Assembly: GCA_030765065.1 (NCBI GenBank)
Contig: CM060978.1
Location: 220,243,498 to 220,307,497, forward strand
Origin: Deroplatys truncata
Lineage: Eukaryota > Arthropoda > Insecta > Mantodea > Mantidae
Direction of reading: 5' to 3'
Length of the DNA: 64,000 nt
The position numbers were made by a program, and so were the translations under genes. Of the stretch, positions 55,575 to 64,000 are shown in pieces; within the stretch, counting starts at the first letter, position 1; each line of letters starts with the position of its first letter. The notes under the pieces are model-generated. The model searched no databases. It had not been told where the DNA came from and saw nothing but the letters and a program-made list of their open reading frames with translations.

Positions 55575-56464
55575 AAAAAATCTGATGTGTTACACTCACA
55601 TGACTTTCTCTACTCTTGTACAAACTATTTTTACAATCTCTTATTCTCCATCTATTTCATATTAATCGAGATAAACATTTGCAGAAACAATCTTTTGACA
55701 TGCAAAGAGAATTACATTTTACACATAGCGACCAGTTCTAAAAATATTTTACTATCGCTTAAGGCGTACTATGTTCCCCTTGTTTTATATTTGCAAGGGC
55801 AATATAGAAATACAGTAGCCTTTAAGCATGGACATATTCCTTAATAGCTGGTTGCTATGTGCAGCACCATACTCTTTGCCACAGATTAATACTCTTTGCA
55901 TATCCAAGACAAAAAAAATGAAAAACGAATTTCGAAAATGGTTCACTCAACAAAAAACTGTATATGACATAAATTGTGTATTTTAACGCGATCTACATTT
56001 TTTGTGCAGTAAATTTTGTCTGTTTCTTATGGTTTACCAGTTATGCAAAAGCCTTTCACAAAGAAGAATACTTTTGGAGACATTCCCAGAAAATTCAAGA
56101 TATACATCTTGTCATAAAAATAACTTAAACATATGATATTTTAATCAAAATCGTTAGAGCTGTTTTTGATAAATAAAACTTTTCGAAAAATGTTCCATGT
56201 AAAGGGTAATCTAGGGTGGAGGGACTTTCTTGAAAACCTTCGTGTCGCATCTCTGGAAGATACTGAATCTAAGTATCAACTTTGGTGTTTATCCGTCTGT
56301 TCGTTTCTGAGTTATGCTGTTCACAGGCACACACACACGGACATGTTTACAAAAAGGTTTTTTTAGTTTCAGGGGATCTCAAGACATATATTTTCGGTGA
56401 AATCTAGGTATCGAATTTTTGTGTGGAATACAATACTACTTACTATACGTAGTAGAGAAAGTAA
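55575..56464 (+). mobile_element. R1 repeat
   Basis: The copy runs from 'aaaaaatctgatgtgttaca' to 'acttactatacgtagtagag' and 'aaagtaa'. It carries a local rearrangement at 55690-55870: the 'ttccccttg' block is followed by a repeat of 'caatatagaaatacagtagc' and 'ctggttgctatgtgcagcac'. The frames of 120 and 66 codons are repeat-derived. Confidence 0.88.
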
Positions 56465-56554
56465 TACTATTGATTTTCTTGTTTTCTCCTTCTGTTAGAA
56501 TGATTATTTTGTTACTATAAATACTGAATACAATTAGCACCGCTTTATTCCCCT

Positions 56555-56611
56555 ACGCGCGCGCGCGCGCGTGTGTGTGTGTATGTGTGTGTGTGTGAGG
56601 GAGAGAGAGTG
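56555..56611. repeat. compound (CG)n(TG)n(AG)n microsatellite
   Basis: 'acgcgcgcgcgcgcgcgtgt' followed by GT units with one interruption and then 'gagggagagagagtgag'. The alternating purine-pyrimidine CG/TG run is the classical Z-DNA-prone type. Confidence 0.92.
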
Positions 56612-57838
56612 AGTACACGCGCCCTCGTTAAAAACAAAAATATTGCTTTTTTGAGGAACAACACACTCGGACGATTGCAGCATTGACATTGACTAAAATG
56701 AAATGTAAGCATAGTTTCAATGCTTGCTAGCTTCATAAAAATAGATTTTTGTCGTATTGAAATAAAATAGTTTAGTAATAACTTATGCTTTTTAACATCA
56801 TATTGTATGTAATGACATGGCATTATTTTCGGGGAAAGTCAGCTTCATGTACGGCAACCATTTTGCGTAACTCAAATAAAACAATTACATAGTAGAAGGA
56901 TGTTCAATAACACCTTTTAGCATATTTTCAAGACATTGGGCATTATTTCTCTACCTTTTACATATATTAAATAATTTTACATGTAAACCATCGATAATTC
57001 AAACTTAAATTAATTTAAGAGCAAAGGAAAATACAAGGCCATACTAGGCAAATCCAGGTTTACATTGACGAAAAATATTCTAACAGCCGAATTCCTCTAT
57101 ATTTGTGCGTAACTTAAAAGGTGAAACTTAAGTTATTTCTAAGCATATAAACTTGAAGATCGAAAGAAAATATTGATTGCAGCATGGCATATAAACCAGT
57201 TCACTCCTGCCTATTAGACTACAGGTAACCTGAAAGCACTTCATTCCACTCGTACAAAATATGAAGCTGTTACTAATATATTCCACACTCTAATATTTAC
57301 TTATGAAAACATCCCTATCAAATCTTGCCATACAACTGAAAACTGCACAGGAAACAGCCTTAATTTCAGATATAGAAGTTTACTGTTAGAAGCATAGGCT
57401 TAGTGACCATCGCTTAGTTGCCTTGCTCCTATAGGCTGAAGCTGAAGTAAGGCGTGGCTTGAGCATTGACAAATGAAGTTATTGATATAGAAGACCGAGA
57501 CATCACAGCTGTTATGATACCAAAATAATATTCAGTGCGACTCATTTTATTAGTATACTCATTATCGAATATTCTTTATGAATTAGTGGAGCACTAATCA
57601 CTTATAATTGACTTTGAATACTAGTTTATCTATTTACACATTGGTGACTGTGCGCTCCCATCCGTTTCCTGGGAACCATAACCATATATTATGCCAATAT
57701 CCACCTACATGTTTAAAAGCGTATGTGCAGTGCCATTTGCCAATAAATTTCGAGCGTCCTACATTTCAACCAGCACTTTACCTGGTAGCTGGTCTTGGAG
57801 TATTAATAAGTTTCATTCAGTTTGGAATATGACAAACA
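56612..57838. other. intergenic, nothing recognised
   Basis: No gene is supported. 57185-57225 shares a short block ('atataaaccagttcactcct') with 28276-28295, too little to define a repeat. Confidence 0.4.
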
Positions 57839-58680
57839 TTTTTTACTGTCTCTCTACGTATAGTAAATAGGGGAAGTATTGTATTCCACCCAAAAATTCA
57901 ATACTGAGATTTTACCGCAAATACATGTTTTGTGGTCCCCTGAATGCGAAATAAGCACTTTTGGAAAAATATCAGTGTGTGTCTGTGTGTCTGTCTGTGA
58001 ACAGCATAACTCAGAAGCATACAGACGGGTAAACACCAAAGCTTGGTATTTAGGTTCAGTACCTTCCAGAGATGCGACACCATATTTTTCAAGAAAATCC
58101 CCCCACCGCATGGATGGAACATTTTTCAAAAATTTTAGTTTTCAAAAATGGCTCTAACGATTTTTATTAAAATATCATATGTTTAAGATATTTTCATGAC
58201 AAATGAAATCTATATCTCGAATTTTCTGGGAATGTCTCCAAAAGTATTCTTCATTGTGAACGACTTTTGCATAGCTGGTAAACCATAAGAGATAGACAAA
58301 ATTTTACTACACAAAAACGTAGATCGCGTTAAAATACACAATTATGTCATATACATCTTTTTGTTATTGAGTAAACAATTTTCGAGATATTGCTTGTTAT
58401 TCCCTTAAATTTTCCAATACTTATACGTTTTCTCAAATGGGATTCTTTTTCATTTTTTTTTGTCCTGGTAATGCAAAGAGAATGTAATACTCCACATAGC
58501 AACCAGCTCTTAAAATATTTGACTATCGCTTAAAGCTTACCAATTCCCCTTGCATCTACAAGAAAATTAGCAATAAGATTAACATCTCGATTAGCATGAA
58601 GCATATGGAGAACAAGCGTTTGTAAAAATTGTTTGTACAAGAGTAGAGAATGTCATGTGTGTGTAACACATCAGTTTTTT
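57839..58680 (-). mobile_element. R1 repeat
   Basis: The copy runs from 'ttactgtctctctacgtata' to 'gagtagagaatgtcatgtgt' and 'gtgtaacacatcag'. The microsatellite is 'gtgtgtctgtgtgtctgtct', the clearest GTCT-type tract in the window. The open frames on both strands (74-92 codons) are repeat-derived. Confidence 0.9.
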
Positions 58681-59041
58681 TAAATGTTGAGCTTTTCATC
58701 ACATATACACACTGGTTCGTGCATTGTTTACTGCGCTCAGATGAACAACGCGACGCTAGGATACTCCGGATGCGAGATCTTAAAATCAGCCGCAAACAAA
58801 TCGGTATTATGTAGTTTTATGCCAAGCTTAGTGTAGTCAGTATAAATTATTACAATTTTGTTGGCTAAACAATTTGCTATTTTAATTAATTGCATTATAA
58901 TTTAGACTTATGGCATACGAATGTGTAGTATTAAAACTGATAGTAAATGCTATAAAATGAAAATTCCAGTTGAAAAAGACAAAACAGACCCAGTAAGTAA
59001 GGATAAAATGTAAACCACTAAAGATTTAAAAACAGAGCTTG
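58681..59041. other. intergenic, nothing recognised
   Basis: No feature can be supported here. Confidence 0.4.
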
Positions 59042-59280
59042 AAGTGAAAATTTTAAATTCTTTTCTCTTTCTTTAACGGCAGTGGTCACATCTAAAGATA
59101 AATGAATGGGTCCAATAATGCTCAAATGATATATGATGGGTCCATAGAGGATAAGGCAATACGACATTCCTCTTTTCAAGATGAGGGAAACACCCATAAA
59201 AGTCTTATCCGGGTAACTCACCCTAACTGAGATTCGAACTCGGAACCTTTTGAATGCGAGAAGACGCCCTACCCTAAAAA
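59042..59280 (-). mobile_element. short tRNA-derived SINE (family of 32935-33168)
   Basis: On the minus strand: 'gttccgagttcgaatctcag' (B box, about 59230-59242), 'tagggtgagttacccggata', 'ggtgtttccctcatcttgaa' and an A-rich end near 59042. It matches the forward copy block by block. The tRNA-like head is followed upstream by eight A (59276-59284 on the plus strand). Confidence 0.68.
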
Positions 59281-60110
59281 AAATGAAGTGGGTTAGTTGT
59301 AGATTCTCGTTTGTAGACTAAAGCTGTTTGAGAACATGAATTCGAGTACAATAACAGAGATACTCCCCACAGTACAGAGGAGGCTAAGAAGTTGCCAATG
59401 GATACAGGCGCAGGTCTAACTCTGAAATTGTTTGTATGGCTTTGAGCTCTGGGAGGTCTTCAAGACAAGCGAAAACAATTAAAAAAAATGGAAATGGAGA
59501 AGAAGAATTTGCAGTATTTCTAGACTTCATAAAATTATACGAGAGCAGATGCACACGGCAGCAGTAAACATTATTGATACAATTGAAGCTGGTATGTTCA
59601 TCTCAGAGGCATTCCACGGACAGTTGGCATTACATTATATATTTTGCAACCTCCTCGACGGCAGAAGAGAGGAAAACCACGACTGGTGTGAAGTTATTGC
59701 ATATAACTGTCTATAGAAGATATAATAAGAATGCCAAGTTTCACCTATCATGGCCAGTGCGAAGGAACAACTATTAGTGGATAGCTGGAAATCCTGAAAA
59801 TTAGCCTGCAGCACTACAAGGCGCCTTTAAGCAATGACATATATGGTAATATATTGAAAGTACACGTGAATTCACGAATTAAATCAGAGAAATTAACGAT
59901 ACAGTGTCGGTACCGTACGCTCAAAATACGCGTTTTAATACAGCCGTGACAGCGAATTTTCTAAACTAATTGAACATTATCGTATTTGCATTATTTCTCA
60001 TTGTCATGAGACATTGTCATTCTCATTGAAGTAATATACCCTTTATGAATAGGAGTAGAGAAAATTAAAAATCTGGATAATCAAAAAACGTAATATTAAC
60101 ATCTCAACTG
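59281..60110. other. intergenic, nothing recognised
   Basis: The 67-codon frame at 59574-59777 has no recognisable motif. Confidence 0.4.
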
Positions 60111-60946
60111 AAAAAATCTGATGTTACACTCACATGACCTTCTCTACTCTTGTACAAACTATTTTTACAAACGCTTATTCTCCATATGCTTCATGTTAAT
60201 CGAGATGTTAATCTTATTGCTAATTTTCTTGTAGATGCAAGGGGAATTGGTAGGCTTTAAGCGATAGTCAACTATTTTAAGAACCGGTTGCTATGTGGAG
60301 TATTCCATTCTCTTTGCATTACCAGGACAGAAGAAAAATTTATAACGAATTCCCATTTGAGAAAAACGTAGGAACATTTAAGGGAATAACAAGCAATATC
60401 TCGAAAATGATCACTCAACAAAAAAATGTATATGACATAAGTTGTGTATTTTAACGCAATCTACATTTTTTGTGTAGTAAAATTTTGTCTTTCTCTTATG
60501 GTTTGCCACTTATGCAAAAGTCGTTCACAATGAAGAACACTTTTGTAGACATTCCCAGAAAATTCAAGATATACGTTTTATTTGTCATGAAAGTATCTTA
60601 AATATATGATATTTTAATTAAAATCATTAGAGGCATTTTTGAGAAAATTAAAATTTTCGAATAATGTTCCATGTAAAGGGTAATCTGGGTTGGGAGGATG
60701 TTCTTGAAAACCTTTGTGTCGCATCTCTGGAAGATACTGAACGTAAATACCAAGTTTGGTGTTTATCCGACTGTTCGTTTCTGAGTTATGCTGTTCACAG
60801 CACACACACGGACATGTTTCCAAAAATGCTTTATATGCATTCAGTGCACCTAAAATCATGTATTTCCTGTGAAATCTCGGTATCGAATTTTTGGGTAGAA
60901 TGCAATGCTTCCCTTACTTACTATACGTAGTAGGGAAAGTAAAAAT
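60111..60946 (+). mobile_element. R1 repeat, well preserved
   Basis: The copy runs from 'aaaaaatctgatgttacact' to 'cccttacttactatacgtag' and 'tagggaaagtaaaaa'. The CA tract is short (60796-60809). Confidence 0.92.
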
Positions 60947-62009
60947 TATATACATTGCGTTTTTCTGTTGATTGGTAAAGTAGACGAATTCTTTCTTCTT
61001 TCAGAAATTGAACATTAAATATAATATGATTTGCCTTGTTATTTATCCCTAATCTTCTTGGCGCCGTTTTATATATTTATAATATGGGTATCTTGATACT
61101 ATTGAGAAGTGGTCCAATGAAACTCAGGTCTTCTAAAAGCTCTTGTGTCTTGAACTAGTAGCCAGAATGTTTTATTTATCGTTATATAATCTATTGTTGT
61201 AAGTATTTATCGTGCTGTCCGAGTATATTAATAAATAATTTTATGTCTAAAGACGGAATTTGTACTCGCTCAGTATTGAAAGCCATTTCTCACTTTATAT
61301 TTGAGAATTGGAGGAAAGAAAGCGCTACCTTCATATTTACCTTTCATACATGAAGAGCCGATGACTATTGTAGAGAGAGAGAAAAAAAACGATCTGTTAG
61401 ACTTTCTTCCACTGATGGAAGAATACTACAGAAATCTAAGAACAGCTAATAATATCTCCACATTTGTCCCAGATTAAAGGAAATTGATCCCGCTGTCTGA
61501 ATTTCAACTAGGTGCCTAAACTACAGTGAAAATGCTAAAGCCTATCTTTTGTTTTGTTAGTGTTTAATCATGTTGAATGTTATAAAACTATAAACTATTT
61601 CAATGCCATCTAATTAATGGGTATTTAATAAAAGCATTCTGATCGGCAACTTACCAATTGTTTATATCACTCTTGAAATATTGTTGCTTTCGTAATTTTG
61701 TAATTTATTTTTACTTTAAAGCAGTAAAATATATAGCAGAAAAACCCTTATGTTTCATTAAATGCCATTTCTAAGAGATAAAGACATGATGTCTATAACC
61801 TGGTAAGTGGGGTGTATTCACAACTTCGCTTTGTGGATAAGCAGGGAACTCGCTAAATAGGAGGACCTCTCATTAAAAGGGAGGAATAATGCTTTTCTCG
61901 TGGCACGTTATTGATATCCGTTACATACTCTGCGTCATGAACAATTCTTTGTACGTGCAAGAAATCATATGGCTGCATTATTTAGTTGGTTTTCAGGAAA
62001 ATACAAAAT
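60947..62009. other. intergenic, nothing recognised
   Basis: AT-rich, no feature can be supported. Confidence 0.4.
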
Positions 62010-62825
62010 ATCTTAAGTGTTACACTCACATGACTTTCTCTACTCTTGTACAAACTATTTTTACAAACGCTTACTTTCCATATGCTTCATGTTAATCGAG
62101 ATGTTAATCTTATTGCTAATTTTCTTGTAGATGCAAGGGGAATTGGTAGGCTTTAAGAGATAGTTAAATATTTTAAGAGCTGATTGCTATGTAGAGTATT
62201 CCATTCTCTTTGCATTACCAGGACAAAAAATGAATAACGGATCTCCATTTGAGAAAAACTATAAGTATTGGAAAATTTAAGCAATATCTCGAAAATGGTT
62301 CACTCAACAAAAAAAAATTATATGGCATAAATTGTAAATTTTAACGCGATCTACATTTTCTGTGTAGTAAAATTTTGTCTATCTCTTATGGTTTACCAGT
62401 TATGCAAAAGTCGTTCACAATGAAGAATTTGAGATATACATTTCATTTGTCATAAAAATATCTTAAACATATGATATTTTAATCAAAATCGTTACAGCCA
62501 TTTTTGAAAAAATTAAAATTTTTGAAAAATGTTCCATGTAAAGGGTAATCTGGGGTGGGGGATTTTCTTGAAAACCTTGGTGTCGCATCTATGGAAGATA
62601 CTGAACCTAAAACCCAAGTATGGTGTTTATCCGACTGTTCGTTTCTGAGTTATGCTATTCAAAGTCAGACACACACACACAGACACACACGGACATGTTA
62701 CCAAAAATGCTTTTTTTGGATTCAGGGGGTCTCTAAACATGTATTTCCGGTGAAATCTCGGTATCGAATTTTTGGTTGGAATACATACTTCTCCTACTTA
62801 CTATACAGAGTAGAGAAAGTAAAAA
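62010..62825 (+). mobile_element. R1 repeat, well preserved
   Basis: The copy runs from 'taagtgttacactcacatga' to 'ctcctacttactatacagag' and 'tagagaaagtaaaaa'. About 30 bp are missing around 62427 compared with sister copies ('gaagaatttgagatatacat'). The 101-codon frame at 62555-62860 is the R1 frame that recurs in forward copies. Confidence 0.92.
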
Positions 62826-63382
62826 TTGCTCTCCTGTTAAGTTTACTTCTTCATATTTAGCCACTATATTTGTAACCAACTTTTAACAGTCTCTTGCTAC
62901 GAGAAGAGATGCCTTAACAGACGCTTAAAAATATGGAATGTTTATATAAAAACTAATATAAGGCAAGAAGGGTTTGTGTTTATGCCATCAAATTTACCAA
63001 CTTATATCGATTAAAAAACCAGCCCTAATAAAACGAAGGATAAAACAAATATATGGAGCAGTTGGGTACGATATATTAGTAGAAAGAACATGATACATTG
63101 TAGACAGGGAAATTCCTATAAAATATCTAAGCAAAGGAGAGATATAATTACCACTAATGCAATAAAAGCAGATGAATGGTTAATAAGAAGAAAATAGAAT
63201 CATATTATAAGTACCAAATAACAATATCGATCGAAGAACGATGGAAAAACTCGAAATTGAATAAAAGCTGTAAAAATACGAAAGCTCCAGGAACAGATAA
63301 ACTAAATAAGGTATTGATAAAGTACGTATCATATTCAGACCAAAACATATAACTTTATTAATATATATATTCATGCATGGTG
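62826..63382. other. intergenic, AT-rich
   Basis: No feature can be supported here. Confidence 0.4.
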
Positions 63383-64000
63383 AAGAATTTTTGTTGCGGC
63401 TACGTATGGAAAGCCGATTTAAAGTAGGAGTTGCATTGTAGTTCTTATGTTGGGGAGCCGAACCTGAAGTAGTTGCAACCGCACGTATGGTAAAAGGTTT
63501 CCGGTAGCCTTCGCCCCAAATGTACTTTCCGGTAGCCTTTGCCCCAAATGTACTTTCCGCTGGCCTTTGCCCCAAAAATGTTTAAAAAATATTAACTCTG
63601 TAATATTAATTGTTTCTTTAAATGTACATTTATGTTTGCCTCGGCTGCGTCAGTATTTATATTTTTTTAGAGACATGAATGTCTTACAAGGGAGTTGTTC
63701 GACTGAAGAATGTAGGCTTACACAGATTATAATTTTACTTCACTCCTTTTATTAATGCTTGACACGATAACACTTCACTGATATATATATATAAAGAGAG
63801 AGAGTGAGCTGTGAGATTTTTTATTAATTACTTGCACTTTTTAACACGTAAACTATTTTAGTCTCACACAAAATACGTATTAAATTTTAGCTATTTTATA
63901 AACTGTCTCAAAATTTACATTATTGTTGCTCCAATAATTACCAGTAGCATTATTACACATCCTTAGTCATTATTGCCTCAAGGATACCTCATTGTTAGCA
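63383..64000 (-). mobile_element. LTR-like repeat plus leader, second copy, cut by the window edge
   Basis: The reverse complement is collinear with 25380-26070. The leader module (minus strand 'ggggcaaaggccagcggaaa', 'ggggcaaaggctaccggaaa', 'ggggcgaaggctaccggaaa') occurs three times at about 28-bp spacing, in plus-strand positions 63496-63580. The LTR-like part runs from about 63585 to the end of the window and includes a (TA)n/(GA)n tract at 63779-63805. It continues beyond 64000, so retrotransposon genes, if any, would lie to the left, where none are seen. Confidence 0.6.

Overview
This window looks like non-genic DNA from an insect or other arthropod nuclear genome. It is AT-rich and dense with decayed transposons. 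The Tc1/mariner, hAT and DUF4817-type remnants, several tRNA-derived SINE families, LTR-like sequences and long simple repeats all point to an animal genome of arthropod type. I cannot name the species from the sequence. I found no host protein-coding gene, rRNA gene or convincing functional tRNA gene. Most open frames lie inside repeats or are short and random-looking.

The dominant component is one repeat family, called R1 here. About 18 loci in both orientations make up roughly a fifth of the window. Read in one orientation, R1 is about 830-900 bp. It starts at ACTTTCTCTACTACGTATAG and has an internal GTGT/GTCT-type microsatellite. It ends with the inverted copy of the start (AGTAGAGAAAGT), a small hairpin (ATGTG-AGTGTAA-CACAT) and a T-run. 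That asymmetric layout matches the non-autonomous Helentron-derived elements (HINE/DINE-1 type), so R1 is proposed as such a family.

Layout. 1-6070: degenerate R1 copies and a SINE. 6075-7353: a 1.3-kb (CAY)n-like array with 82-bp and then 86-bp higher-order periods. 8350-11690: two R1 copies, two SINEs (each with a target-site duplication) and a 580-bp segment present twice in direct orientation. 12515-13247: a probable solo LTR with a 4-bp duplication. 13279-16375: two Tc1-like copies, one inserted into a SINE. 17312-17932: an internally deleted mariner. 21660-24598: a nest in which a hAT element with an exact 8-bp target duplication lies between the ~230-bp inverted arms of another DNA transposon. 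25351-26110 and 63383-64000: an LTR-plus-leader repeat in opposite orientations. 30960-32060: a broken copy of a cysteine-motif protein family. 32519-36434: a 57-bp minisatellite of about 46 units, with an isolated diverged unit 1 kb upstream and a 456-bp higher-order duplication. 39275-39972: tRNA-like sequences, two of them in an inverted pair. 44809-49549: two more Tc1-like copies, one with a head-to-head terminal-repeat palindrome. 49745-63000: mostly R1 copies, SINEs and a second internally deleted mariner.

No pathway or operon is present. The history shown is layered insertion (SINE into R1, Tc1 into SINE, hAT into a long-TIR element), local duplication around insertions, and decay by CpG mutation, frameshift and deletion. 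All boundaries were read by eye. Coordinates stated with target duplications are exact; other ends may be off by tens of bases.
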